Shown here: one piece after another, positions 39,343 through 48,294 of the stretch
How the letters are laid out: every line of letters starts with the position of its first letter
Numbering within the stretch: position 1 is the stretch's first letter
Source: Microtetraspora sp. NBRC 16547
Lineage (GTDB): Bacteria; Actinomycetota; Actinomycetes; Streptosporangiales; Streptosporangiaceae
NCBI RefSeq assembly: GCF_030268965.1
Contig: NZ_BSSE01000018.1
Coordinates: forward strand, 1-64,000
Length of the DNA: 64,000 bases
Direction of reading: 5' to 3'
Notes under the pieces: model-generated
What the model saw: only the letters and a program-made list of their open reading frames with translations
The model's database searches: none
Told to the model about the DNA's origin: nothing
Position numbers and translations under genes: made by a program

Positions 39343-39728
39343 GTCTCGAAAGGGTAAAGCGCGAGCTATCCGGATACCGCTTCTAATGGATGGATAAATC
39401 GTGAATTCGAAATATCGACACTTCCTGTCGATGGCGGCACCGATGATCTGGCGTCATATGACCTGGCGCGGACCGCCGCGGTCGCGGAGCTCTACCCCAA
39501 GGAGGCGGGTACGGTGGCCCTCGCTCGCCCGCCGGATCGGTCTCAAGCGGGAGAACCAGTGGGTGAACCGGCTGCAGTACGGCAACCGGAAGATCGGCAC
39601 CGTCGAGTTGCTCTGCGCGGCCGTGGTGATGCCGGTGGGCGGGGCGCTGTTCCACCCGGCCGCGCAGTCCCTACTGGCCGGGGTCGCCCCGGCCCGCCGC
39701 TCCCGGGGCCCAGGCCAGGAACACCTGT
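39343..39728 (+). pseudogene. Decayed stretch with MFS-like and other fragments
   Basis: Plus-strand pieces read DDLASYDLARTAAVAELYPK in one frame, then GLKRENQWVNRLQYGNRKIG and VMPVGGALFHPAAQSLLAGV in another. The last resembles an MFS transporter helix. No single start or stop unites them. I read this as a mosaic of gene relics. Confidence 0.3.
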
Positions 39729-40136
39729 TCAGTCGATGACCGCGGTGGCCTCGACCTCGACCAGGAGGTCGGGCCCGGCCAGTGCGGCGACACCGATCCC
39801 CGTGAGCGGCGCTATCGGGGTGACGCCCAGCCTCGCGGCGGCCCGGGCGACCCCCTCCGCGAACAAGGGCATCTTCTCGGGTGTCCAGTCGACGAAATAG
39901 ACGGTCAGTTTCACCACGTCGTCGAAGGAAGCGCCGACCTCGGCCAGGGCGGTGCCGATGTTGAGGTAGCACTGCTCGACCTGAGCGGCGAGGTCACCTT
40001 CGCCAACCGTGACCCCGTCGGCACCCCAGGCGACCTGCCCGGCGATGAAGACCAGCTTCGACCCAGATCCGATGGACACCTGCCGGTACAGATCGATTTC
40101 CGGCAGTCCGCTGGGGTTCACCAGGGTGATGGCCAT
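39729..40136 (-). CDS. RidA/YjgF-family protein
   Basis: 135 residues: LPEIDLYRQVSIGSGSKLVF, then IAGQVAWGADGVTVGEGDLA, and DDVVKLTVYFVDWTPEKMPL with the usual C-terminal PDLLVEVEATAVID. RidA-like proteins hydrolyse reactive enamine/imine intermediates. The Arg that binds the carboxylate in true RidA (R105) is not obvious, so it may be a Rid4-7 type. It is divergent from an HxlR regulator, its likely controller. Confidence 0.85.
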   Translation of the reverse strand: MAITLVNPSGLPEIDLYRQVSIGSGSKLVFIAGQVAWGADGVTVGEGDLAAQVEQCYLNIGTALAEVGASFDDVVKLTVYFVDWTPEKMPLFAEGVARAAARLGVTPIAPLTGIGVAALAGPDLLVEVEATAVID

Positions 40137-40279
40137 GCTGTCTGTCTCCTTGTCATGAGAAGCCCGTGGGCTCGCTTCCGCAGAACCGAGACGCGTGTGC
40201 TCTCTTGCGGTTACTCAGGAACTGTAAGAGAGTGGCCGCTGACATGGAAGAACGCACTTTTCAGTGACTGGGGAACCTG

Positions 40280-40660
40280 ATGGTGACCAAGCAGCTCAAG
40301 GGCTCGTCCAACGAAGCAGACCTGACGCGCGCGGACTCTTTGGCGCGGGAGATCTTCTCGGATGTCGCCAACAAGTGGGCGTTCCTGATCATCGAGTCCC
40401 TCGGTGAACGCACCCTGCGCTTCAGCGAGTTGCGGAACGAGATCGAGGGCATCAGCCACAAGATGCTCACCCAGAATCTGCGCATGCTGGAGCGCAACGG
40501 CCTGGTCGAGCGGAGCGTGTATCCCACCGTGCCGCCGCGGGTCGAGTACACCCTCACCACGCCGGGCCAAGCCCTACGAGCGACCGTCGATGGAATGTGT
40601 GCCTGGACCCACCGGTACCTCGGTCACATCGAGTCCTCCCGCCGCCGCTTCGACACCTGA
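40280..40660 (+). CDS. HxlR-family regulator
   Basis: 126 residues with the HxlR winged helix (about 22-110): IFSDVANKWAFLIIESLGER, FSELRNEIEGISHKMLTQNL, RMLERNGLVERSVYPTVPPR and VEYTLTTPGQAL. There is no N-terminal Cys before W33, which many thiol-sensing members have. The ATG at 40280 follows GGGGAACC. It is divergent from ridA across 143 bp and likely controls both. Confidence 0.9.
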   Translation: MVTKQLKGSSNEADLTRADSLAREIFSDVANKWAFLIIESLGERTLRFSELRNEIEGISHKMLTQNLRMLERNGLVERSVYPTVPPRVEYTLTTPGQALRATVDGMCAWTHRYLGHIESSRRRFDT

Positions 40661-40759
40661 CGGGTGGAACACTCGCACGCACGCCATCGGCCGGGCCGCA
40701 CTCGGCGGTTTCGTCGGGCCGGCATGGGGGCGAAAGCGGAGATCTAGCGGGTGCACTCC

Positions 40760-41854
40760 CTAACGGTTCTTCGCGGCGGGACCGCCCACCGTGGCGACGG
40801 CGTGGCAGGCGCCGCGGCCGTCGGCGCGGGCGACGATCCGGCCCGCCGCGACGCGTACGGCGGTCTCGGTCGCGTCGCTGACGGCGGGTACGCCGGCCAC
40901 GGCGGCGAGGGTGCCCATCGCGTCGTGCACCACCTGCAGACGCGGCCAGGCCGCTGGTGGAAAGGCCTGACGCAGGCAGGTGCAGAGGTCGGCGACGGCC
41001 AGCCGCGCCAGCGGTCCCAGCTCGTCGGGGTCGCCGGTGACCAGGACGGCGGTGACCTCCACGTCGGGCGGCGCGGCCCGCACCGCCTCCTCCACGGCTT
41101 CGAGCCGGTGCAGCCCGAGAATCGCCACCACGCCGTCGCCGGTGAGCCGGGCGCTCTCGCCACGCACCGCGTCCAGCACGTGCGGCGGGGACCACGGCTC
41201 GTCGGCGGGCCGCGCCGGGGGGATCCAGGGCATGTGCGGGGGCGACCACCCGCCGTCCATGTCGAGGTCCGCCAACTGTTCGCAGACACTGACGGCGTCG
41301 AAGGGCTCGACGAAGCCGGGCGCGGCGGCGGCCATCTGGCTCACGCCGTGCAGGGTCGTCAGCACGGCCTCCGCGACGCGCACCAGGCGGTCGGGCGGCG
41401 CGCCGGCCAGGCGCAACCGCTCCAGGGCCAGCCCGAGGAGGATCGCGTCCAGCTTCATCAGCTGTGCGTACGGCTGGCGGATCCGCTCGTCGGAGGCGAT
41501 CTCGGGCATCAGGTCCATGCCGAGCCGCGCCGCGCCGGGCCGGTCGTCGGCGGCGAGGGGAAGCCGGGTGACCCAGGCGCGGGCGAACGCCCCCAGTGCG
41601 TCGCGGGCGGTGCGGACGGACTCGGGGCGCGGCGGGCGGGGTGAACGCTCGGCGAGGTCGGCCAGGACGGCGAAGTAGAGGGCCCGTTTGCCGGGGAAGT
41701 TGGAGTAGACCGCGCCGCGGGTGAGCCCGGCGCGCTCGGCGATGCCGTCGATCTTGGCGTCGCGGAAGCCGCGTTCGGTGAACTCGTCCTGGGCGGCGGC
41801 CAGCACCTTGGCGCGGTTGCGCTCCTGGGTCTCCGCTCTGGTGAGCCGCCTCAT
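40760..41854 (-). CDS. Long TetR-family regulator with extra C-terminal domain
   Basis: 364 residues, against about 200 for the family. The N-terminus has a TetR helix-turn-helix (about 5-50; NRAKVLAAAQDEFTERGFRD, GAVYSNFPGKRALYF) and a helical domain to about residue 180. After it comes an extra Rossmann-like region (about 205-364) with VVAILGLHRLEAVEEAVRAA, VTAVLVTGDPDELGPLARLA and LQVVHDAMGTLAAVAGVPAV. This may sense a ligand or be a remnant of an enzyme. The ATG at 41854 follows AGGAGG. Confidence 0.8.
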   Translation of the reverse strand: MRRLTRAETQERNRAKVLAAAQDEFTERGFRDAKIDGIAERAGLTRGAVYSNFPGKRALYFAVLADLAERSPRPPRPESVRTARDALGAFARAWVTRLPLAADDRPGAARLGMDLMPEIASDERIRQPYAQLMKLDAILLGLALERLRLAGAPPDRLVRVAEAVLTTLHGVSQMAAAAPGFVEPFDAVSVCEQLADLDMDGGWSPPHMPWIPPARPADEPWSPPHVLDAVRGESARLTGDGVVAILGLHRLEAVEEAVRAAPPDVEVTAVLVTGDPDELGPLARLAVADLCTCLRQAFPPAAWPRLQVVHDAMGTLAAVAGVPAVSDATETAVRVAAGRIVARADGRGACHAVATVGGPAAKNR

Positions 41855-41960
41855 CGTCCTCCTGGTCCCGGCGAATTGCCGCTTCTCCCGGTGCAAGATA
41901 CCGTAGCCATCCAGATGATGGGATCATGTGTTGTCGTCATTTAAAAGGAGACGTTCCGGA

Positions 41961-43253
41961 GTGGCACGCATCGGTGATGGCGACGACCTGCTGAAATGCA
42001 CATTTTGCGGAAAAAATCAGAAGCAGGTCAGGAGGCTGATCGCGGGACCGAGCCCCCTGTGCATCTGCGACGAATGCGTCCAGCTCTGCAACGAGCTCAT
42101 CGAGGAGGAGAACGCCGAGTCCTCCGGCCCGGAACGGGGCGACCTGCCGAAACCGCGGGAGATCCACGCGTTCCTCGACCAGTACGTGATCGGCCAGGAG
42201 AACGCCAAGAAGGCACTCTCGGTGGCGGTCTACAACCACTACAAACGCGTCCTGGCAGTGACCGGACGGAACGACGCCACGAAGGAGGAACCGGTCGAGC
42301 TGGGCAAGTCCAACATCCTGCTGATCGGCCCGACCGGCTCCGGCAAGACCTACCTCGTCCAGCGGCTCGCCCGGATGCTGGACGTCCCGTTCGCGATCGC
42401 CGACGCCACCGCGCTCACCGAGGCCGGCTACGTCGGGGAGGACGTCGAGAACATCCTGCTCAAGCTGCTCCAGGCGGCCGACTACGACGTCAAGAAGGCC
42501 GAGACGGGCATCATCTACATCGACGAGATCGACAAGATCGCCCGCAGGGGCGAGAACCCGTCGACCACCCGCGACGTCTCCGGCGAGGGCGTCCAGCAGG
42601 CGCTGCTGAAGATCCTCGAGGGCACCGTCGCGAGCGTGCCGCCGCAGGGCGGGCGCAAGCACCCCCACCAGGAGTTCCTCCAGATCGACACGAGCGACGT
42701 GCTGTTCATCGTCGGCGGCGCCTTCATCGGCCTAGAGCAGATCATCGAGCAACGGGTCGGTCGCGGGGCCGCCGGGTTCGGCGCCGCGCTCCGCACCGCG
42801 CACGATCGGGAGAGGACGGATGCCTTCGCCGAGGTCACACCCCAGGACCTGCTGAAGTTCGGGCTGATCCCGGAGATCGTCGGCCGGCTCCCGGTGGTGT
42901 CCACCTTCCACCCGCTGGACCGGACCATGTTGACCCGGATCCTCACCGAGCCGCGCAACGCGCTGCTCAAGCAGTACCAGCGGCTCTTCGAGCTCGACGG
43001 CGTCGAGCTGGAATTCACCGCCGACGCCGTCGGCGCGATCGCCGACCAGGCACTGCTGCGACGCACCGGCGCCCGGGGAACCCGCGCGATCCTGGAAGAG
43101 GTCCTGCTCAACGCGATGTACGAGGTGCCCGGCCGGGACGACGTGGCCCGCGTCGTGATTGACCGGGAGACCGTGCTCGACAACGTCAACCCGACCCTCG
43201 TACCGCGCGAGCGCCCCGGCCGCAGGCAGCAGGGCCACGAGAAATCCGCCTGA
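41961..43253 (+). CDS. clpX: Divergent ClpX paralogue (AAA+ unfoldase)
   Basis: 430 residues. The zinc-binding domain (four Cys: CTFCGK, CICDEC) is followed by an AAA+ core with Walker A GPTGSGKT, Walker B IIYIDEID, pore-1 loop GYVGED, RKH loop and sensor II TGARG. The IGF tripeptide that docks to ClpP reads AGF (AAGFGAALR), and Walker A continues YLVQRL where ClpX has LLAQTL. No clpP or tig is adjacent. The GTG at 41961 has AAAAGGAG at good distance and matches the family start MARIGDG. It lies 66 bp before an operon of unknown function. Confidence 0.9.
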   Translation: MARIGDGDDLLKCTFCGKNQKQVRRLIAGPSPLCICDECVQLCNELIEEENAESSGPERGDLPKPREIHAFLDQYVIGQENAKKALSVAVYNHYKRVLAVTGRNDATKEEPVELGKSNILLIGPTGSGKTYLVQRLARMLDVPFAIADATALTEAGYVGEDVENILLKLLQAADYDVKKAETGIIYIDEIDKIARRGENPSTTRDVSGEGVQQALLKILEGTVASVPPQGGRKHPHQEFLQIDTSDVLFIVGGAFIGLEQIIEQRVGRGAAGFGAALRTAHDRERTDAFAEVTPQDLLKFGLIPEIVGRLPVVSTFHPLDRTMLTRILTEPRNALLKQYQRLFELDGVELEFTADAVGAIADQALLRRTGARGTRAILEEVLLNAMYEVPGRDDVARVVIDRETVLDNVNPTLVPRERPGRRQQGHEKSA

Positions 43254-43319
43254 GGCGTCTCCTTGGAAGCGAGCGGAATACCCAGGTTTTGACTGGGGCC
43301 GCTGCTACGCTCCCCGACC

Positions 43320-44093
43320 GTGGAACTGGATGCGCTGGAAGCACGCATCACCGAACTACGCGGAGAGATACGGCTCGCGAAGGCCGGCGGCGACGACGAC
43401 GCGAAGGTCCGGCGGCTGCGAGCCGAACTGCGCACGGCCGAGCGCGCCTGGGACGACGCGCTGGATCGCGGCTCCGAGCCGGACGACGCGCCGCCGCTGC
43501 TGCCGATCCGCGAACAGGTCCACCAGGCGCTGACCCTGCTCGGCGCACCCTCCGCGAGCAGGGTGATCGTCGCCGTCAACGATGCGTTCTTCGCCGGCCG
43601 GGTCGCCGCCACACAGCTGACCAGCCTGCGGCGGGACGAGGAGAGGTCGTTCCGCTCCTCGCCCTATGCCCGGCCGTACTATCTGTGCGCCGCGCTCACC
43701 GCGGAGCTGCTGTCCCCGGCGCGCGGCCTGCTCGCGATCAGCACCTGGCCGGTGGCCGTGCGGATCATCGGCCCGCTCAGCCCGCGCACGGACTTCCTCA
43801 CCTCCGCGATCCGCGTCGCGGAGCATATGACCAGACTCACCGGCGCGGGTGGATCCGCCTCTTCCGGGGCGTACCGGCTGCTGACGAGGATGGCGCGGAA
43901 CATCCCCGGCGCGGTCGAGGGCTTCGGGCGGGCCGATCCCGCCCGGGTGGTCGGCGCGGCCAACGCCGAGCTGGTCGTCCATCAGGAGAACGACCGGCGG
44001 GATCGGCATGCGGCAGCGGAACGCGCCACCACGCGGTTGGACGAGGTCACCCGCCTCTTCGGGGCCGGGCTCAGGTCCGCGTCCGCCTCATGA
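43320..44093 (+). CDS. Hypothetical coiled-coil/winged-helix-like protein, first gene of nuclease-helicase operon
   Basis: 257 residues. An N-terminal coiled coil (about 1-48; ELDALEARITELRGEIRLAK) is followed by a helical region LLPIREQVHQALTLLGAPSA and TQLTSLRRDEERSFRSSPYA, which recalls actinomycete winged-helix proteins. The rest is helical and Arg-rich. No enzyme motif is seen. It could be a DNA-binding or adaptor subunit. It has a GTG start at 43320 and runs in the same direction as the nuclease, unknown and helicase genes, with a 179-bp gap before the next. Confidence 0.65.
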   Translation: MELDALEARITELRGEIRLAKAGGDDDAKVRRLRAELRTAERAWDDALDRGSEPDDAPPLLPIREQVHQALTLLGAPSASRVIVAVNDAFFAGRVAATQLTSLRRDEERSFRSSPYARPYYLCAALTAELLSPARGLLAISTWPVAVRIIGPLSPRTDFLTSAIRVAEHMTRLTGAGGSASSGAYRLLTRMARNIPGAVEGFGRADPARVVGAANAELVVHQENDRRDRHAAAERATTRLDEVTRLFGAGLRSASAS

Positions 44094-44110
44094 AACGCCG
44101 CCTCCTGAAC

Positions 44111-44193
44111 CCGATCCAGACCGATCCAGAGGAACCCATCCCGAACCGACCATCCCGAACCAGCCACTCCGAACCGGCCAGTCCGAACCGACT
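44111..44193. repeat. Short tandem repeats in operon gap
   Basis: Four degenerate 14-bp units follow one another at 44138-44193 (ATCCCGAACCGACC, ATCCCGAACCAGCC, ACTCCGAACCGGCC, AGTCCGAACCGACT). A perfect 10-bp duplication, CCGATCCAGA, stands just before at 44111-44130. They occupy the only sizeable gap of the operon. They may be a slippage product or a protein-binding array. Confidence 0.7.
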
Positions 44194-44272
44194 ACCGCAA
44201 GCGACCGGTCCGGAGCGACCACTGCGAAGTGAGCGCTTCCCGACCACCGATCCCACGACCCACGAGGACCGA

Positions 44273-45394
44273 GTGAACAGCCCCAACCACCGGCTCGACG
44301 CCCTGCGAGGCGGCGTCGCGCCCGTCGATCACAACGCCCGCACCATCGCGGCCCTCGCCGGCAACCCCGGGTGCGACCGGCGGGCCGTGCTGGACGCGGC
44401 CGGGATCCACAAGCAGAGCATCGCCGTCCACCTCGGCCACCCCGCCCCCTTCGGGCAGTCCCCGTTCGCCCTGGACCGGGCCCGGGCGTTCGAGGAGCTG
44501 GTGAAGGCCGACGGCTGCGCGCACCTGGTACGGCTGCTGCGTGAAACGCTCGGCCTGTCGGTCCCCGAGGTGGCCTACACCGACATCGCGGACGTCGGCG
44601 GCAACACCGCCCACCAGCTGCGGCACACCCGTACCCTGGCCGAGCTGCGGCGGGCCGCCGAGGACGGCGAGAGGAGCGGCACGCTCTTCGACCACCCGCT
44701 GCTCAAGCTTCCGGTCGCGGGCCACGAGGTCTACCTGGAGCCGTCCGTCATCGCCTTCCAGATCAGGGGCCGCTTCCACATCGTGGAGATCAAGTCGTTC
44801 GCGGTCATCGACGGGACCGCCGACTCCGGGCAGGTCGCCGCCGCCTCCCGGCTCTCCGCGGTCTATGTGTACGCGCTGAAGGCGCTGTTCCGGGCCGAGG
44901 GCATCGATCCCGACCGGGTGTCCCACGAGGTCGTGCTGGTCTGTCCCAAGGACTTCGCCAACCACCCGACCGCGACCCTGCTCGACGTGCGCCAGCAGCT
45001 CGCCTCGTTGAACCGGCAGCTTTCGCGGCTCACCAGGATCGACCGGATCCTCGACCACCTCCCGCCGGAGCTCACCTTCAGCCTGGAGCAGTCGCCCGCT
45101 GAGCTGGCCCGGGCGATCCGCACGGTCGAGGCCCGTTACGCGCCCGAATGCCTGTCCGCCTGCGAGATGGCGTACTTCTGCCGGGCCGACGCCCGCGTCT
45201 GCGGCTCGGTGGACGTCCTCGGCCGCGCCACGCGCGACGAGCTCGGCGGCCTGGAGTCGATCGACGCGGTACTCGACCTCACCGCCGGCGACCGCCTCAC
45301 GTCGCCAGAGCAGGCCGAGATCGCCGACCAGCTCCGCTACGTCCGCGCCGTCTACCGCGAACACGCGTCGGCGGGGGCGGAGGCGGTCGCATGA
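44273..45394 (+). CDS. Cas4/RecB-like PD-(D/E)XK nuclease with Fe-S cysteines
   Basis: 373 residues. The nuclease core has YLEPSVIAFQIRG with a candidate acidic residue, then HIVEIKSFAVID (E172-x-K174) and SGQVAAASRLSAVYVYALKA (Q187 and Y198, the Q-x-x-x-Y type helix). A C-terminal cluster CLSACEMAYFC (C293, C297, C303, with C310) plus C34 near the N-terminus fits a 4Fe-4S cluster as in Cas4 and AddB. The GTG at 44273 follows GAGGACC. Its stop overlaps the next start in ATGA. It would cut or resect DNA with the helicase of the operon. Confidence 0.75.
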   Translation: MNSPNHRLDALRGGVAPVDHNARTIAALAGNPGCDRRAVLDAAGIHKQSIAVHLGHPAPFGQSPFALDRARAFEELVKADGCAHLVRLLRETLGLSVPEVAYTDIADVGGNTAHQLRHTRTLAELRRAAEDGERSGTLFDHPLLKLPVAGHEVYLEPSVIAFQIRGRFHIVEIKSFAVIDGTADSGQVAAASRLSAVYVYALKALFRAEGIDPDRVSHEVVLVCPKDFANHPTATLLDVRQQLASLNRQLSRLTRIDRILDHLPPELTFSLEQSPAELARAIRTVEARYAPECLSACEMAYFCRADARVCGSVDVLGRATRDELGGLESIDAVLDLTAGDRLTSPEQAEIADQLRYVRAVYREHASAGAEAVA

Positions 45395-46835
45395 GCATCG
45401 TGACCTCCTACGCCCGCGCGCTGGCCGCGCACGAGGGACGCGCCCAGCCGATCGCGACCGTACGCACCTGCACCTGTCGGCCACACCCATGGTGTTCATC
45501 CCGCTCAAGCTCGCGGGAGAGGCCGCCGCGCCGCTGGGCGCGATGGTCGGCACCGATCCGGCCGAGCCCCACCTGCTGGTCGTGCCGCAGCCGCGCAACC
45601 GGGATCTGCGGTTCGCCTTCATGTCGGAGCTCGCCCAGATCATGCTCCCGTACATCGAGGGCTTCGCCACCGCGAAGGAGACGGTCAGCGGCAGGAACGA
45701 GCGCGAGCGCTACCTCGACGCGCCGCAGGTCATCGTGCCCGGGCGGCGCGGGGTCGAGTTCGTCCGGCTGCTCGGCCGCTCCACCAGGTTCCGCCGGTCC
45801 GACGGCCCCTACCCGGTCGATCCCTCCGTGCCCGTCCTCGGCCAGTGGCTGACCTTCCTGTACGAACGCGGCGAGTTAGCCGGATCGTCGGCGTTGCTCG
45901 CCATGACCGACGCGCTGTCCCTGCACTGGGCGACCGGGCAGAGCCCGATGGAGGACGCCAACCTCGCCACGCTGCTGGCCTGGATCTCCCCGCCGCCCGG
46001 TCTCACCGGCCAGGAGGCGGCGGCCGCGGCCGAGAACCCGATCGACCGGCCCCCGGCGGGCCCCGACACCGATCCCGGTTTCGACGCCCAGGTCCTGCAG
46101 CCCGCGATCCGGGCGTACGACGCCTCCGGCTCGCCCGCCCTGGTCCGCCAGGCCCTGCGCACCCAACTGGAGCCGACCTGGCGGCTCATGTGGGAGGCCG
46201 TGGACCTGATGCGCGCTCTTCCGGAGGCGGCGAGCGTCGCCGAACGGTGGGCCATCGACAGGGACCAGTACACCCGCGAGGTCACCCGGCTCGCCGAGGG
46301 CGGGCCGCCCCGGGGGCGCCGCGACCAGGCGGGGCCCGCCGCGATCCGGCTGTGGGACATGGAGGGGGCACAACAGTCCTACGACGCGCAGCGCGCCTAC
46401 GACGACCCCCTGGTCATGACCGAACACCGCGCGGCCGGCAAGGCGTTCACCGGCGAGGCGGTCCATGTGGACGCGGACCGGAAGATCCTGCTGCCCGGAG
46501 GGAAGAAGCCGGTGCCGCGACCGCTGGTCACCGTCCGCACCAGCGACCCGGTACGGCTCACGCCGGGCAAGAGGGTCTTCTCGGTGCACCGGCGCAGGCA
46601 GTCCGGGGAGATCGTGGAGATCGACGGCGATCTCATCGTCGTCCAGCTCAACGACCAGCTCGCCAAGGGCGCGGGCGTACCCACCCCCGGTGACGCGGTC
46701 TGCTTCACCGAGCTCGACCTCGGCGGGCGGATCCGGCCCGGTTTCCCGACCGGTGAGGAGACGCCGTGGACCCATGGCGGCCCGCCCGCCGCGTACGTGC
46801 CGACCGACGAGGACGCGGTGGAGGCCTGGTCATGA
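45391..46835 (+). CDS. Unknown operon protein, apparent 1-nt frameshift near 45465
   Basis: About 481 residues when joined. It starts MSIVTSYARALAAHEGRAQP, and a second frame continues HLHLSATPMVFIPLKLAGEA from about 45465; one base seems missing between them. From there the frame is open to 46835. The region has no classic motif. It includes a mixed helical part (RLLGRSTRFRRSDGPYPVDP) and a C-terminal beta-rich, SH3-like part (KRVFSVHRRRQSGEIVEIDG). Its start overlaps the nuclease and its end overlaps the helicase, both by ATGA. Thus it belongs to the complex. The shift could be a sequence error, a mutation or recoding. Confidence 0.7.
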
Positions 46836-48238
46836 CCGTTCCCCACTCGACCCCCTACTCGACTCCCCACTCGACCCGCTTTCCGACCGGCGGCACAGCC
46901 GAGACCGCAGACTCGGCCGACTCAGCCGGCGGCACTGGCGGCTTCGGCAGTGCGGCCGAGGCCGCCGGCCGGGCCACCGCCGCGATCCTGGCCGACTTCG
47001 CCGGCGGCGGCCACCGGGGCGTCATCGTGGACTCCCCGCCCGGAGCGGGCAAGTCCACGCTCGTCGTGACCAGCACGCTTGAGCTGGCCGGGGCCGGGGA
47101 ACGCCTGATGATCGTCGCCCAGACGAACGAGCAGGTCGACGACCTGGCCGACAAGATCGCCATGCGGAATCCCGCGCTCACGGTCGGCCGCCTCCACAAG
47201 GACGGCTTCCAGGTCCCCGAGCGGGTGGTCCGGCATCCCGGCGTCACCGCGTCCAAGAAGATCGACGACGTGGCCTCCTGCGCGGTGGTCCTCGCCACCG
47301 CGGACAAGTGGGCCTACGTGTCCGGCCACACCTGGAAGTGGGCGATCATCGACGAGGCCTACCAGATGCGCTCGGACAAGCTGCTGGCCATCGCCGCGCT
47401 GTTCGAGCAGGCATTGTTCGTCGGCGACCCCGGCCAGCTCGATCCGTTCTCCGTCGTCGACACCGAGCGCTGGGCGGGCCTGGCCTGGGATCCGATGCAG
47501 AGCGCCGTGGCCGTCAGCGCCCGCCTCAACGACCTTCCCGTACACCGGCTGCCGGTCTCCTGGCGGCTTCCGGCCTCGGCCGCCCCGCTCATCTCGGAGG
47601 CGTTCTATCCGTTCACCCCGTTCCGGTCCGGCACGGCGCACGGGGACCGCTCCCTGGAGTTCACCGCCGCCGGATTCCCCGCCTCCTGGGACGGCACGCT
47701 GGACGAGGCCGCCGCGACGGGATGGGCGCTGCACGAGCTGCCCAGCCGCCACACCATCCGGACCGACGCCGACGCCGTACAGGCATGCGCGGCGCTGGCC
47801 ACCCGGTTGCTGCGGCGCGGCCCGGTCGCCCACGACGAGCACGGCTCCCACGTGGTCGACGCCACGCGGATCGCCATCGGGGCGGCGCACAACGACCAGG
47901 TGGCCGCCATTCGCGCCGCGGGCGTCCCCCCGGGCGTGACCGTGGACACCGCCAACCGGCTCCAGGGCCGCGAGTACGACGTGACCATCGTGCTCCACCC
48001 GCTGTCGGGACGGCGCGACGCGACCGCGTTCCACCTCGAATCCGGCCGCCTGTGCGTGCTGACGTCGCGCCACCGCCACGCCTGTGTCGTCGTCGCCCGC
48101 GCCGGGATCCCCGAGCTCCTCGACGCCCACCCCAGCACCGGGCGGGTGCGACTCAACGTGCCGGTCAAGTTCCCCGACGGCTGGGAGGCCAACCACGCCG
48201 TCCTCGCCCATCTCGCCGCCCATCGCGTTCCCGGCTGA
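46832..48238 (+). CDS. SF1 (Upf1/Dna2-like) helicase
   Basis: 468 residues, all helicase motifs present: Walker A VDSPPGAGKSTLVV, motif Ia region LMIVAQTNEQVDDLADKI, motif II WAIIDEAYQM, motif III LFVGDPGQLDPF, motif IV/Va VSWRLPASAAPLI, motif V VDTANRLQGREYDVTIVL and motif VI LCVLTSRHRHACVVV. The N-terminus carries a Ser/Thr-Pro repeat (about 1-35). It likely unwinds DNA or RNA for the Fe-S nuclease encoded upstream. The ATG at 46832 overlaps the preceding stop. A 30-bp palindrome ends the operon. Confidence 0.88.
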   Translation: MTVPHSTPYSTPHSTRFPTGGTAETADSADSAGGTGGFGSAAEAAGRATAAILADFAGGGHRGVIVDSPPGAGKSTLVVTSTLELAGAGERLMIVAQTNEQVDDLADKIAMRNPALTVGRLHKDGFQVPERVVRHPGVTASKKIDDVASCAVVLATADKWAYVSGHTWKWAIIDEAYQMRSDKLLAIAALFEQALFVGDPGQLDPFSVVDTERWAGLAWDPMQSAVAVSARLNDLPVHRLPVSWRLPASAAPLISEAFYPFTPFRSGTAHGDRSLEFTAAGFPASWDGTLDEAAATGWALHELPSRHTIRTDADAVQACAALATRLLRRGPVAHDEHGSHVVDATRIAIGAAHNDQVAAIRAAGVPPGVTVDTANRLQGREYDVTIVLHPLSGRRDATAFHLESGRLCVLTSRHRHACVVVARAGIPELLDAHPSTGRVRLNVPVKFPDGWEANHAVLAHLAAHRVPG

Positions 48239-48247
48239 ACGCGCCTG

Positions 48248-48277
48248 GCCGGCGCGGTGACCGCGGTCACCGCGCCG
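48248..48277. terminator. Perfect 30-bp palindrome, bidirectional terminator
   Basis: From 48248 to 48277 the sequence is a perfect palindrome (left arm CCGGCGCGGTGACCG). It lies 9 bp after the helicase stop and 17 bp before the convergent gene's stop. As RNA it would form a 13-bp stem from either side. Confidence 0.7.
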
Positions 48278-48294
48278 GACTGTGTCAGCCTGCG

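Noticed and set aside
43282-43320. TTGACT...TACGCT as promoter of the nuclease-helicase operon
   Set aside because: The spacer is only 11 bp, too short for a sigma-70-type promoter.
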